Below are positions 1 to 7,935 of a stretch of DNA of 64,000 bases, one piece after another; positions within the stretch are counted from its first letter, which is position 1, and each line of letters opens with the position of its first letter. The position numbers and the translations under genes are program-made. Origin of the DNA: Bacteroidota bacterium (GTDB taxonomy: Bacteria; Bacteroidota; Bacteroidia; 2-12-FULL-35-15); the NCBI GenBank assembly GCA_947469885.1, contig CANIQT010000015.1, positions 1-64,000 of the forward strand. Direction: 5' to 3'. Below the pieces are notes generated by a model. The model searched no databases, had not been told where the DNA came from, and saw only the letters and a list, made by a program, of their open reading frames with translations.

Positions 1-108
1 GCCATTGGATACTTGGCTGATGATTTTTCTTTTTAGTCCGTAAGAGAGTTTATTTGTGCTCTTTTTTTCGGCAGTCTTGTCTTTTTTCTGTTCGTTGTCC
101 TGGTTCAT
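1..108 (-). CDS. Start of a probable HTH transposase (partial, runs off the window edge)
   Basis: An ATG on the minus strand at 108 opens 36 codons without a stop that run off the left edge. The visible N-terminus is a charged Asn/Gln/Lys-rich stretch followed by LSYGLKRKIISQVSNG. That segment resembles the first helix of the helix-turn-helix in IS3-type OrfA proteins, where a pattern like SYELKRQIV followed by a Gly is usual. The start codon lies about 20 bp after the stop of the hypothetical gene at 130-726, and a GGTTGA/TCAACC hairpin sits in the gap (112-130). Only a third or less of the protein is visible, so the family call is an inference. It could be another small HTH protein. Confidence 0.4.
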   Translation of the reverse strand, partial: MNQDNEQKKDKTAEKKSTNKLSYGLKRKIISQVSNG

Positions 109-129
109 TTTGGTTGATTTTTTGTCAAC

Positions 130-726
130 CTATTTCAGGACGAGACAAACTGCTACTCTGAAATGATACCGTTTACCCGATACCAAATCGTGAACTGTTA
201 CTTTTGCAGTTATTGAGTACTTACAGTTAGTCCAGCTAATGCCGTCATCACTGATTTGCCATACATACCCGACATGAGCTTTGTCTTCGTAGGCTTTTCT
301 GCGCAGTTTAACAGAATTTGCTTCCGTTCCTTGCTTTGCAGCTAAGTCGTGAATATGAATACTTCCTTTGCGTTTTCCCTCAAACCCACCACTCTGAACC
401 ATTTCCAACGCAAGGTTTTCGTCATCCACATCAATCACCACCCCTTGAACATGCAACACTACTTTCTTCATTTTTTTGTCAAACAACCCTTCTTTTTCTG
501 TTATCACAGAAACTATCCCAGCATCGTTTGCATCTTTCAACGCCACTGTAGCACTGTTCAAGGCAGTCATCACTGTTCCTGCATCGGGGAAGAATGCATT
601 ACCTGTCATTTTGGTTTTTATGAAACCTCCATAAGTAACTTTCTCCGAAGCATTTTTGCCTGTTAAACCTTCTAATACGATTATCAATTTTATACACCTC
701 CTCTTTTTTGCCCTAAACCGGTCCAT
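130..726 (-). CDS. Hypothetical protein with a fibronectin type III-like C-terminus
   Basis: 198 codons from ATG 726. The first 35 or so residues are basic (MDRFRAKKRRCIKL) and may not belong to the mature family start; a later ATG in the segment KMTGNAFFPDAGTVMTAL is also plausible. The middle holds a helical stretch (TALNSATVALKDAND). The C-terminus reads like one fibronectin type III strand set: YVWQISDDGISWTNC, then a KYSITAKVTVHDLVSGKRYHFRV run typical of FN3 F and G strands. Comparable proteins of unknown function are common in Bacteroidota and often occur in several copies. No signal peptide or catalytic motif is visible. A 21-bp tandem array lies 80 bp upstream of the start. The function is unknown. 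Confidence 0.7.
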   Translation of the reverse strand: MDRFRAKKRRCIKLIIVLEGLTGKNASEKVTYGGFIKTKMTGNAFFPDAGTVMTALNSATVALKDANDAGIVSVITEKEGLFDKKMKKVVLHVQGVVIDVDDENLALEMVQSGGFEGKRKGSIHIHDLAAKQGTEANSVKLRRKAYEDKAHVGYVWQISDDGISWTNCKYSITAKVTVHDLVSGKRYHFRVAVCLVLK

Positions 727-805
727 ACCCCGTGTTTCTTGCTTTAGTTACTACTTTTTATGGATTTGTTAATTATATTTTTAAACTGTTTCATGCTCTT
801 TTGAC

Positions 806-1078
806 ACTCTTCGACTGATTCTCTACACTTCTCGATTGATTCTGTAAACTCTTCGATTGGTTCTGTAAACTCTTCGATTGGTTCTCTACACTCTTCGATT
901 GATTCTGTACACTCTTCGATTGGTTCTCTACACTCTTCGATTGGTTCTCTACACTCTTCGATTGGTTCTGTACACTCTTCGATTGGTTCTCTACACTTCT
1001 CGATTGATTCTCTACACTCTTCGATTGATTCTGTAAACTCTTCGATTGGTTCTGTAAACTTCTCGATTGATTCTCTTT
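806..1078 (-). repeat. 21-bp tandem array A (13 units), paralogous to the array at 45139-45432
   Basis: Thirteen units of exactly 21 bp. The CG dinucleotide of each unit falls at 812, 833, 854 and so on to 1064, with no shift. The + strand consensus is TCTTCGATTGRTTCTSTAMA followed by C; variation is mainly G/A, G/C (CTGT/CTCT) and AC/AA. Oriented toward the downstream minus-strand gene, the unit reads ACAGAACCAATCGAAGAGTG plus T. The array ends 80 bp before the start of the 130-726 gene. The distal flank at 1075-1094 matches the distal flank of the array at 45139-45432 at 17 of 20 positions. No spacers are present, so it is not CRISPR. In one frame the units read as heptads (T/R-E-P/S-I-E-E-C) without a start codon. 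Confidence 0.95.
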
Positions 1079-1427
1079 ATTTCAATGAACAGGGTTTTTA
1101 AAACTGTTTCCCCCTTTTACTTATACAATACACAAAACCTTAAAAATCCGTCTGTTTTTTAGAAATTTGTTTTTTCTATCCTCCTTTGGTTAGTGACCTT
1201 GCCGAACCACCCTTTATATATAAATCCCTTAACCCTTCAAAACACGTTTATTTTTTTGCAATATATTTTAGTAATTCGTTGTATTAATCAATATATATAG
1301 GCTTTTTGAGAATGTGAAAATATTTTAAACTTTGTTTATTTTATAACGAAAAAAATTGAAAATGATACACGATTTGTTCTATTATTTTTTCATTCCCTTC
1401 TATAAATAGGTTTACTGTACCGCTTTT
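1079..1427. other. AT-rich intergenic stretch without a recognised gene
   Basis: About 350 bp between array A and the promoter of the DUF6883 gene. The first 30 bp are the conserved distal flank shared with the array at 45139-45432. The rest is very AT-rich, has stops in all frames, and shows no RNA gene or convincing hairpin. Confidence 0.6.
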
Positions 1428-1463
1428 TTTGAAAATGAATGTTGTGGAAATAGATTATCTTTG
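1428..1463 (+). promoter_or_regulatory. Bacteroidota-type promoter for the DUF6883/DUF4926 pair
   Basis: TATCTTTG at 1456-1463 is a full match to the Bacteroidota -7 element TAnnTTTG. A TTTG at 1428-1431 is a possible -33 element, with a long spacer of 24 bp. The TTG codon that opens the longest reading frame of the next gene (1461) lies inside this -7 element, so translation probably begins further downstream. Confidence 0.55.
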
Positions 1464-1832
1464 TGGAGAATTAAACCAAAAACACAAATCGTTACTTTGA
1501 AATTACCATTTGCAAATAATGCCATTGTAGATATTAATAAATTAAAGAATTATTGTTTAAGCAAAGAGCATCCTGTTGGTAAACACAAGGCATTGGTTTT
1601 TGAAACGACCATTGGGATAACAAGTATAGATGCAGAGAATTTCAGAGTTTTTATTTTGGGAGAAATAATTAACGCGAATGCGGAATTAATGTCCGAAGAT
1701 AATTTTGGAACAAGATTTTTTGTAGATTTGCCATATACTACAATTAATAAAATTGTTTTTATTCGAACTTTGTGGATAATTTTAAATAATGAAAAGGTAC
1801 CAAGATTAACTAGTTGTTATGTAAAAAAATAA
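1461..1832 (+). CDS. DUF6883 family protein
   Basis: The family is recognised from LPFANNAIVDINKLKNYCL near the N-terminus, then KEHPVGKHKALVFETTIG and the C-terminal PRLTSCYV, which are hallmarks of DUF6883. The coordinates give the longest frame, but the TTG at 1461 overlaps the promoter -7 element. The TTG at 1497, just before KLPFANNA, is the better start and would give about 111 residues. It is followed after 12 bp by a DUF4926 gene. DUF6883 and DUF4926 genes often occur as neighbours in bacteria, and a toxin-antitoxin-like or toxin-immunity role has been suspected from that pairing. No catalytic residues are evident, and the biochemical function is unknown. Confidence 0.75.
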   Translation: MWRIKPKTQIVTLKLPFANNAIVDINKLKNYCLSKEHPVGKHKALVFETTIGITSIDAENFRVFILGEIINANAELMSEDNFGTRFFVDLPYTTINKIVFIRTLWIILNNEKVPRLTSCYVKK

Positions 1833-1844
1833 ATTCTTAATAAA

Positions 1845-2063
1845 ATGAACAAAAATTTAGAGTTACTTGATGTAGTTGCCTTATTAACAGATATTCCTGA
1901 AAAACACCTTGTAAAAGGACAAGTGGGTACAATAGTTGAAATTCATCATAATAATTTTTATGAAGTTGAATTTTGCAATAATACTGGCGAAACCATTGCC
2001 ATGTTTGCTGTGAAAAGCAATAAACTTTTGCATTTACATTATGATTTGAAGAAAGCAGGTTAA
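1845..2063 (+). CDS. DUF4926 family protein
   Basis: 72 residues. The family pattern is clear: LLDVVALLTDIPEKHLVKGQ, then GTIVEIHHNNFYEVEF and the closing MFAVKSNKLLHLHY. The fold is probably a small beta barrel of the SH3-like kind, as the VGTIVEI/YEVEF strand pattern suggests. The start ATG at 1845 lies 12 bp after the DUF6883 stop, so the two are almost certainly cotranscribed from the promoter at 1456. A hairpin terminator follows at 2088. The partner relationship with DUF6883 is known from gene neighbourhoods; the molecular role is not. Confidence 0.8.
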   Translation: MNKNLELLDVVALLTDIPEKHLVKGQVGTIVEIHHNNFYEVEFCNNTGETIAMFAVKSNKLLHLHYDLKKAG

Positions 2064-2087
2064 TCAAATAAACTATAAACATACAAT

Positions 2088-2121
2088 ATCCTGCTTCTGA
2101 AAAAGGAGCGGGATTTTTTTT
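2088..2121 (+). terminator. Rho-independent terminator after the DUF6883/DUF4926 pair
   Basis: ATCCTGCTTC and GGAGCGGGAT form an imperfect stem around TGAAAAA, followed directly by a run of eight T. A very similar hairpin occurs at 17821, suggesting a shared terminator type. Confidence 0.75.
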
Positions 2122-2122
2122 C

Positions 2123-2154
2123 TCTGATGGATTTACCTTATCTTTACCATCAGA
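2123..2154 (+). promoter_or_regulatory. Inverted repeat enclosing a probable -7 element (candidate operator)
   Basis: TCTGATGG at 2123-2130 and CCATCAGA at 2147-2154 form a perfect 8-bp inverted repeat with 16 bp between them. The enclosed sequence holds TATCTTTA (2139-2146), which differs from TAnnTTTG only at the last base. The arrangement lies 12 bp before the LRR gene and fits a repressor site over a promoter. The alternative is a simple hairpin in the leader. Confidence 0.4.
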
Positions 2155-2166
2155 AATAATTACTTA

Positions 2167-4839
2167 ATGAAAAAACTATTCCTCCTTCTTTCGTTTCTTA
2201 CTATTATATATAGCGCAAAAGCACAGTATGTAACTATACCTGATGCACATTTTGTAACTTTTCTTCAAACTAATTTTCCGGGTTGTATGGTGGGAAACCA
2301 GATGGATACTACCTGTGCGGCTATTACAAATGCAACTACTTTAAATTGCGCAAATGATTCTATTGGTGATTTGACAGGGGTGCAGTATTTTGATAATTTG
2401 CACACTTTATTATGTAGTTATAATTTATTAACGAGTTTACCAAATTTGCCAAGCACTTTGATTACATTAGGCTGTGATAATAACTATCAGCTTAATAGTT
2501 TACCTACCCTTCCTAGTTCACTACAAAGTTTGAATTGTAACAGTAATTACAATTTGTATAGTTTACCTGCGCTACCAAATAACCTGACTACATTAAAATG
2601 TATTGGCACACATATATCAAGTTTACCGAGTTTACCAAATGCTCTTTTAATTCTTGCATGTAGTGGCACTTATTTATCAACCTTACCATTATTGCCGAAT
2701 TCGATTTGGTATTTAAGTTGTGGAGGTAATCAATTTACAACTTTACCTTCTTTACCAAGTTCATTAACATACTTTGCTTGTGGTTCTTCTCCAATAGTAA
2801 GCTTACCAACTTTGCCAAATTCTCTTCGAAGTTTGTACTGTTCATATGACTCTCTTATAACCCTTCCTGCTTTTCCACCCTCATTAGATACAATTGATTT
2901 GCGATGGAATCGTATAACAAGTCTGCCAACATTACCCAATGCAATTTATTATTTGGAATGCGAACATAATAACCTAACAAGCTTACCAGCATTACCGAAT
3001 TCTTTAACAATTTTATGGTGTCAAAATAATTTTATTACCAATTTGCCGGCATTTCCAACATCAATTATAACGTATGCCGGTTCATATAATCAACTTACTT
3101 CTTTACCATCATTACCAAATTCATTAAAACAGTTATATTGTGCGCATAACTTATTGTCGAGTTTGCCCTCATTACCAAACTCATTGCAATCGTTAATCTG
3201 TTTTAATAACCAACTTACAACTTTACCAAATTTACCACAAGGACTTAACACTTTAATTTGTGATTCAAATTCCATCTCTTGTTTTCCTGTTTTTCCAAAC
3301 TCTTTAATTAATCCTTCTTATTTAGGTTTTAGTATTTCAAATAATCCATTTACCTGCCTCCCAAACTATGTCCCTGCTATGACTGCAAAGTATTTATCTT
3401 ATCCGCTTTGCTTAACTGGAAATTCAAATGGATGTAGTTTAGCGCAAGGAGTTTTAGGCTACACCTATAAAGATAATAATGCAAATTGCAATTATAATAG
3501 CTGGGAAATAAAATATTCTAATATTCATGAAAAATTGTATGATAGTGTGGGTACTTTAATTGGTCAAACATTTTCAGCAATGAATGGGGTGTATGATTTT
3601 CCTCAACCTACAGGTACTTATACTGTAAAGATAGATACAGCAGGGTATCCATATACTGTGCAATGTGTTCACCCTGGTATTGATTCTACGGTGGTTTTAA
3701 CTGCTGGGGCTGCTTTGCAAACCAATGTAAACTTTGATATAGCCTGCAAACCGGGCTTTGATGTGGGAGCACAATCGATAGTGAAGTGGGGGCATATTTT
3801 TCCGGGACAAGTATTTAATATAAGATGTATTGCAGGAGATTTAAGTAATTGGTTTGGCTTGCATTGTGCTTTGGGTATATCAGGGCAAGTAATAGTTACA
3901 ATTACAGGTCCTGTTACTTATATGAATAGTTTGGCAGGTACGCTTACTCCATCGGTGGCGGGTAATGTATTTACTTATAACGTTGCAAACTTTGGTACCA
4001 TCAGTAGTTCCACTGCTTTTGGTTTGGTGTTTACCACCAATGCAAATGCACAAAACGGTGATGTAATATGTGTAAATGTTACTGTTACTCCTACAGCAGG
4101 AGACAATAATACAAGCAACAATACTTTTAATTATTGTTATACTGTTGTCAATTCGTTTGACCCGAATTATAAAGAAACGTATCCTGAACAAGTAGCTCCC
4201 GGTTTTAGTGATTATTTTTATTATACAGTTCACTTTCAGAATACAGGCACTGCACCTGCCATCAATATAAATTTGCAAGACACACTGGATGCAAATTTAG
4301 ATTTGAATACTTTTCAGGTGATTAATTACAGTCATTATTGTACTTCGTTGTTAAACGGGAACAGGCTTTCGTTTAACTTTCCTAATATTCAATTGCCTGA
4401 TAGTAGTAGTAATTTTGATGGTTCGCAGGGGTATGTTCAATATCGGATTAAGCCATTGGCAAATCTTCCGGCAGGAACATTAATTCATAACAAAACAAGT
4501 ATTTATTTTGATTTCAATGCGCCTGTGGTTACTAATACAACAACAAATGAGTTTATGCTTGGTATAGGAGTGAATGAAATGGTAAAAGAAATTGGTGATT
4601 TGATTATTTATCCAAATCCGTTTACAGAGGAAACGACTATTACTTTTGCGGAGCCGCAAAAAAATACTGTTATAAAAATTACTGAAGTAACGGGAAGGGT
4701 AATTAGGAATTATGAATTAGGAATTAGGAATGGAAAAAGTATAACGATAGATATGCGTGATGTTGCCAAAGGAATTTATATTGTAAGAATAGAAGATGAA
4801 AATAAAAATGTTGTGAATAGGAAGATAGTGTTGCAATAA
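2167..4839 (+). CDS. Large secreted leucine-rich repeat protein with T9SS type A sorting domain
   Basis: 890 residues. A signal peptide (MKKLFLLLSFLTIIYSAKAQ) is followed by about 15 LRRs of roughly 20-21 residues (residues 75-390). They have the bacterial LPxLPxSLxxLxCxxNxL pattern, with one Cys per repeat. After the LRRs comes a beta-rich region opening with VLGYTYKDNNANCNYN, then a segment near 690-790 (YTVHFQNTGTAPAININLQD) of the DUF11/DUF7619 type found in T9SS cargo. The C-terminal 80 residues are a type A sorting domain (IIYPNPFTEETTITF ... GIYIVRI ... NRKIVLQ). The protein is predicted to be exported by T9SS and attached to or released from the surface; LRRs suggest binding to proteins or glycans. 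The CTD contains NYELGIRNG, encoded by a repeat of intergenic type. Confidence 0.9.
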   Translation: MKKLFLLLSFLTIIYSAKAQYVTIPDAHFVTFLQTNFPGCMVGNQMDTTCAAITNATTLNCANDSIGDLTGVQYFDNLHTLLCSYNLLTSLPNLPSTLITLGCDNNYQLNSLPTLPSSLQSLNCNSNYNLYSLPALPNNLTTLKCIGTHISSLPSLPNALLILACSGTYLSTLPLLPNSIWYLSCGGNQFTTLPSLPSSLTYFACGSSPIVSLPTLPNSLRSLYCSYDSLITLPAFPPSLDTIDLRWNRITSLPTLPNAIYYLECEHNNLTSLPALPNSLTILWCQNNFITNLPAFPTSIITYAGSYNQLTSLPSLPNSLKQLYCAHNLLSSLPSLPNSLQSLICFNNQLTTLPNLPQGLNTLICDSNSISCFPVFPNSLINPSYLGFSISNNPFTCLPNYVPAMTAKYLSYPLCLTGNSNGCSLAQGVLGYTYKDNNANCNYNSWEIKYSNIHEKLYDSVGTLIGQTFSAMNGVYDFPQPTGTYTVKIDTAGYPYTVQCVHPGIDSTVVLTAGAALQTNVNFDIACKPGFDVGAQSIVKWGHIFPGQVFNIRCIAGDLSNWFGLHCALGISGQVIVTITGPVTYMNSLAGTLTPSVAGNVFTYNVANFGTISSSTAFGLVFTTNANAQNGDVICVNVTVTPTAGDNNTSNNTFNYCYTVVNSFDPNYKETYPEQVAPGFSDYFYYTVHFQNTGTAPAININLQDTLDANLDLNTFQVINYSHYCTSLLNGNRLSFNFPNIQLPDSSSNFDGSQGYVQYRIKPLANLPAGTLIHNKTSIYFDFNAPVVTNTTTNEFMLGIGVNEMVKEIGDLIIYPNPFTEETTITFAEPQKNTVIKITEVTGRVIRNYELGIRNGKSITIDMRDVAKGIYIVRIEDENKNVVNRKIVLQ

Positions 4840-4845
4840 TACACC

Positions 4846-4905
4846 CCTTGCCCCTCTGGCCTCATCCGCCCTTCGGGCACCTTCTCCAAAGGAGAAGGAA
4901 GGCGG
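4846..4905. repeat. Dispersed-type palindromic repeat
   Basis: GC-rich island in an AT-rich region. It holds CGCCCTTCGGGC-like pairing and a perfect CCTTCTCC-AAA-GGAGAAGG palindrome at 4880-4898. The sequence type (CCTCTGGCCTCATCC and so on) is typical of dispersed intergenic repeats in Bacteroidota. It may act as a terminator for the LRR gene. Confidence 0.55.
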
Positions 4906-4937
4906 AAATAGTTTTTATTGGGGAATTGCTGACGCAC

Positions 4938-4971
4938 AAAAAACTCCTTGTAGAAATGCAGGGAGTTTTTT
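4938..4971 (+). terminator. Rho-independent terminator
   Basis: AAAAAACTCC pairs with GGAGTTTTTT across a TTGTAGAAATGCAG loop, ending in a T run. The same hairpin with small changes recurs at 20422-20455 after the HEPN pseudogene. Confidence 0.75.
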
Positions 4972-4995
4972 ATTTCTGTATAGTAAAAAAGAAAG

Positions 4996-5003
4996 TATAT
5001 TTG
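4996..5003 (+). promoter_or_regulatory. -7 promoter element TATATTTG
   Basis: Full match to TAnnTTTG, 27 bp before the ATG at 5030. It marks the start of a separate transcription unit for the small gene that follows the terminator. Confidence 0.6.
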
Positions 5004-5029
5004 TAAAATCAAAAGTGTTAATAAAGTAC

Positions 5030-5263
5030 ATGTATAAATTAGACAGAAATTCATTTAAGGCACATACTGCAGCAGCAGCAGCAGATAATCATGTGTTATA
5101 TTACAAAACTTTATCCTGGAGGGAACGTTTGAGAATCACGCTATACCTCAATAGTATTGCTTTTGGTTTAGTGGACCAACCTGAACCACGAATGGACAAG
5201 TCTGTTTTCAAGGCAAGAGCATTTAAAGATGACATTAATAATTTGAATAAATCCCGCGAATAA
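5030..5263 (+). CDS. Small conserved Bacteroidota protein of unknown function
   Basis: 77 residues starting MYKLDRNSFKAHTAAAAADN. The ATG at 5030 is chosen over an earlier in-frame start at 5015 because homologues as I know them begin with this motif and because the -7 element ends at 5003. The core YYKTLSWRERLRITLYLNS and the tail DKSVFKARAF are conserved in a family of short Bacteroidota proteins that often sit near nucleotidyltransferase or toxin-antitoxin genes. No membrane segment or catalytic motif is visible. A CAG microsatellite (5068-5086) encodes the poly-Ala stretch. Its function is unknown. Confidence 0.7.
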   Translation: MYKLDRNSFKAHTAAAAADNHVLYYKTLSWRERLRITLYLNSIAFGLVDQPEPRMDKSVFKARAFKDDINNLNKSRE

Positions 5264-5308
5264 GTTATTTTTTGCCCTCCTCTATAAAAAAATATTTTCA
5301 ACCGGATG

Positions 5309-5338
5309 TTGTTTATATTAAATAGTTTTTTACCTTTG
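5309..5338 (+). promoter_or_regulatory. Promoter of the rplK-rpoC cluster
   Basis: TACCTTTG at 5331-5338 matches TAnnTTTG, and TTG at 5309-5311 lies 19 bp upstream as the -33 element. Transcription would start near 5346, leaving a leader of about 140 nt before rplK. Confidence 0.65.
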
Positions 5339-5345
5339 CCGTCCC

Positions 5346-5487
5346 AAAAAAAATGACGTTGCAAAAAACGTTGTGGAGTGATGGGAAGTATTAAGCTTCC
5401 ATTAGTACTGTTAACAGGGGTTTTAGATAAAAATAACAAGTATTGTTTTAAGAGTTTTTAAACACTACCAAATACTTTAAAAAGAAA
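5346..5487 (+). promoter_or_regulatory. Leader of rplK, candidate L1 autoregulatory region
   Basis: Untranslated leader of about 140 nt. It contains a hairpin GGAAG-TATTAAG-CTTCC (5384-5400) directly after GTGAT. In many bacteria ribosomal protein L1 represses its own operon by binding a leader hairpin that mimics 23S rRNA. The position fits that role here, but the resemblance is only suggestive. Confidence 0.3.
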
Positions 5488-5931
5488 ATGGCAAAAGAAA
5501 TAAGTGCAATGATTAAGTTGCAGATAAAAGGAGGAGCTGCGAATCCTTCGCCACCAATTGGTCCTGCATTGGGAGCAAAAGGGGTTAATATCATGGAGTT
5601 TTGCAAGCAGTTTAATGCAAGAACACAGGATAAGGCAGGAAAAGTTATTCCGGTTATTATTACTGTTTATAACGATAAATCGTTTGAATTTGTTACTAAA
5701 AATCCACCTGTAGCGGTTTCGTTGTTGGAGATTACAAAGGTAAAACAAGGTTCAAAAGAATCGAATCGTAATAAAGTAGGTAATGTTTCGTGGGCACAGA
5801 TACGTGAAGTGGCAGAAGCAAAAATGCCGGATTTGAATTGTTTCACCATCGAATCGGCAATGAGTATGGTGGCAGGAACAGCTCGTAGTATGGGATTGAC
5901 CGTTACCGGTGAATCTCCGTTGAAGAAGTAA
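5488..5931 (+). CDS. rplK: 50S ribosomal protein L11
   Basis: 147 residues, slightly longer than the usual 141. The N-terminal domain has [20 protein letters not shown] with the conserved proline pair and [13 protein letters not shown], where thiostrepton contacts L11. The C-terminal rRNA-binding domain ends in SMGLTVTG. L11 forms the GTPase-associated centre with 23S rRNA and the L10/L12 stalk. It is the first gene of the rplK-rplA-rplJ-rplL-rpoB-rpoC cluster. secE and nusG, which normally precede rplK in bacteria, are not upstream here. Confidence 0.97.
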   Translation: MAKEISAMIKLQIKGGAANPSPPIGPALGAKGVNIMEFCKQFNARTQDKAGKVIPVIITVYNDKSFEFVTKNPPVAVSLLEITKVKQGSKESNRNKVGNVSWAQIREVAEAKMPDLNCFTIESAMSMVAGTARSMGLTVTGESPLKK

Positions 5932-5988
5932 GTTTAACAGGTGGAGCCTGAATAAAGTAAGGCGTTTGAACATCATAAATTAATAAGA

Positions 5989-6681
5989 ATGAAAATCTCA
6001 AAGAAAAGAAAAGCCGCTTTGGCTAAGTATGATGCAGCAAAGGCTTACACAGTAGCCGAAGCATCAAAAATCATCAAAGACATTACAACCGTAAAATTTG
6101 ATGCATCCATCGATATCAGTGTACGTTTAGGAGTAGATCCGCGTAAAGCAAATCAAATGGTTCGTGGTTCAGTAACATTACCTCATGGTTCAGGGAAAAC
6201 AATGCGCGTTTTGGCATTGGTAACTCCAGATAAAGAAGCGGAAGCAAAAGCTGCGGGTGCTGATTTTGTTGGGTTGGATGAATACATCGAAAAAATTAAA
6301 GGTGGATGGACTGATGTGGATGTTATTATCACTATGCCTTCGGTAATGGGTAAAGTTGGTGCTTTGGGTCGTGTATTAGGTCCGAGAGGATTGATGCCAA
6401 ACCCTAAAACAGGTACGGTTACGATGGAAGTTGGTAAAGCAGTTACTGATTCGAAAGGTGGTAAAATAGATTTTAAAGTAGATAAAGCAGGTATTGTTCA
6501 GGCATTGGTTGGTAAAGCTAGTTTTGATGCTAACAAAATTGCTGAAAATGCAAATGAGGTTTTGACTACTATTATGAAATTGAAGCCATCTTCTGCAAAA
6601 GGAACTTATGTAAGAAGTGTATATATCTCTTCTACGATGAGCCCGAGTATTCAGATTGATGCTAAGTTTTTAGGACAGTAA
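5989..6681 (+). CDS. rplA: 50S ribosomal protein L1
   Basis: 230 residues, normal for the family. The signature [20 protein letters not shown] near residues 125-144 and the N-terminal lysine-rich [14 protein letters not shown] identify it. L1 forms the mobile stalk at the E site and is often the translational repressor of the L11 operon. It starts 57 bp after rplK. Confidence 0.97.
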   Translation: MKISKKRKAALAKYDAAKAYTVAEASKIIKDITTVKFDASIDISVRLGVDPRKANQMVRGSVTLPHGSGKTMRVLALVTPDKEAEAKAAGADFVGLDEYIEKIKGGWTDVDVIITMPSVMGKVGALGRVLGPRGLMPNPKTGTVTMEVGKAVTDSKGGKIDFKVDKAGIVQALVGKASFDANKIAENANEVLTTIMKLKPSSAKGTYVRSVYISSTMSPSIQIDAKFLGQ

Positions 6682-6817
6682 GGTTACGAATAACGAATCA
6701 AAACGAATTTACAAATCGTTAAAGGTAAAAAAAATAATTAGAAAGATAGGTGAAGTAGAATTAAAGACATTATCTGAACTGGCTTCCACTGGACAGGTAT
6801 ATTAATAAACAACAGAA
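6682..6817 (+). promoter_or_regulatory. rplA-rplJ intercistronic leader, possible L10 autoregulatory site
   Basis: A 136-nt gap, long for this operon, with no coding sequence. In many bacteria the L10(L12) complex binds a structured leader at this position. Complementary pieces such as CTGAACTGG/CCACTGGACAG (6775-6797) can pair, but I cannot assign the known L10 leader motif from sight. Confidence 0.3.
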
Positions 6818-7342
6818 ATGAAAAAAGAAGATAAAACAGTAGTAATAGATTCGTTGGTTAAGGAATTAGCTGACAACAGTCATTTCTATTTAACCGATGT
6901 TGCTTCTTTGACTGCGGATAAAACATCTCAGTTGAGAAGATTGTGTTTTAACAAAAACATCAAAATGCTGGTAGTTAAAAATTCGTTGCTTAAAAAAGCA
7001 ATGGAGAGAAGCGAAGGCAAAGATTATCAACCGTTGTTTGGCTCATTGAAAGGCTCAACAGCAATTATGTTTTCGGAAGTAGGGAGTGATCCTGCAAAGC
7101 TTATCAAAGAATTCAGAATAAAGAATGATAAGCCTGTTTTGAAAGCAGCATTTGTTGAAGAGTGTGCTTACGTTGGGGATAATCAGTTGGATGTGTTGGC
7201 AAGTATCAAATCGAAAAATGAGCTTATTGGCGACATTATTGGATTGTTACAGTCACCTGCTAAAAATGTTATTTCTGCTCTTAAATCGAGTGGCGGTAAA
7301 TTGGCGGGAATCGTTAAAACATTATCGGAAAAACCAGAATAG
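6818..7342 (+). CDS. rplJ: 50S ribosomal protein L10
   Basis: 174 residues, normal length. The N-terminal rRNA-binding domain has SLVKELADNSHFYLTDVASL and KMLVVKNSLLKKAM, and there is the usual GSTAIMFSE segment. The C-terminal helix (residues 135-174) would bind L7/L12 dimers. It starts 136 bp after rplA and precedes rplL by 66 bp, the standard arrangement of the stalk genes. Confidence 0.96.
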   Translation: MKKEDKTVVIDSLVKELADNSHFYLTDVASLTADKTSQLRRLCFNKNIKMLVVKNSLLKKAMERSEGKDYQPLFGSLKGSTAIMFSEVGSDPAKLIKEFRIKNDKPVLKAAFVEECAYVGDNQLDVLASIKSKNELIGDIIGLLQSPAKNVISALKSSGGKLAGIVKTLSEKPE

Positions 7343-7408
7343 AAAAAAGTATTAAGTAACAAGTAAAACAATTAAACAAGTAATTAACAATTAAAACAAT
7401 AAATAAAA

Positions 7409-7783
7409 ATGGCAGATTTAAAATCATTCGCAGAGCAATTAGTAAACTTAACGGTAAAAGAAGTTAATGAATTAGCTCAAATTTTAAAAGATGAGTACGG
7501 TATCGAACCAGCAGCAGCAGCAGCAGTTGTTGTAGCAGGTGGCGGTGCAGGTGCAGCAGCAGTTGCAGAAAAAACTACTTTTGATGTAATTCTTGTTGAG
7601 GCAGGAGCAGCAAAATTAGGAGTTGTTAAAATCGTAAAAGATTTGACAGGATTAGGATTGAAAGAAGCTAAAGATTTAGTGGATGGCGCTCCAAAACCGT
7701 TGAAAGAAGGCATTTCTAAAGAGGAAGCTGAATCAATGAAAAAACAATTAGAAGAAGCGGGAGCAAAGGTTGAGATTAAATAA
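7409..7783 (+). CDS. rplL: 50S ribosomal protein L7/L12
   Basis: 124 residues. An N-terminal dimerisation helix ([20 protein letters not shown]) is followed by an Ala/Gly-rich hinge (residues 34-52) and a C-terminal domain. That domain has KIKV-type pattern [20 protein letters not shown], which recruits translation factors. The hinge is encoded by a CAG-rich stretch (GCAGCAGCAGCAGCAG at 7511-7526). An intercistronic hairpin follows before rpoB. Confidence 0.97.
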   Translation: MADLKSFAEQLVNLTVKEVNELAQILKDEYGIEPAAAAAVVVAGGGAGAAAVAEKTTFDVILVEAGAAKLGVVKIVKDLTGLGLKEAKDLVDGAPKPLKEGISKEEAESMKKQLEEAGAKVEIK

Positions 7784-7821
7784 GCTGTCGGCTAATACAC
7801 AATATTAAGGTCTGGAACTCA

Positions 7822-7839
7822 GTTCTGCTAAGGCAGAAC
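7822..7839 (+). promoter_or_regulatory. Intercistronic hairpin between rplL and rpoB
   Basis: GTTCTGC-TAAG-GCAGAAC is a perfect 7-bp stem with a 4-base loop. It sits 39 bp after rplL and nearly 100 bp before the rpoB start. There is no adjoining T run (TTTTG comes 13 bp later), so it looks more like an attenuator or processing site than a strong terminator. A comparable attenuator and RNase III site occurs at this place in E. coli. Confidence 0.55.
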
Positions 7840-7935
7840 GAGGTCTATGCCCTTTTGTTGTTTAAAGTTGTTTTATCTTATTAACCAGTTTGTTATTTGC
7901 AATATACAGCGGAAACAGGCTTAAATCTTAAAAAA

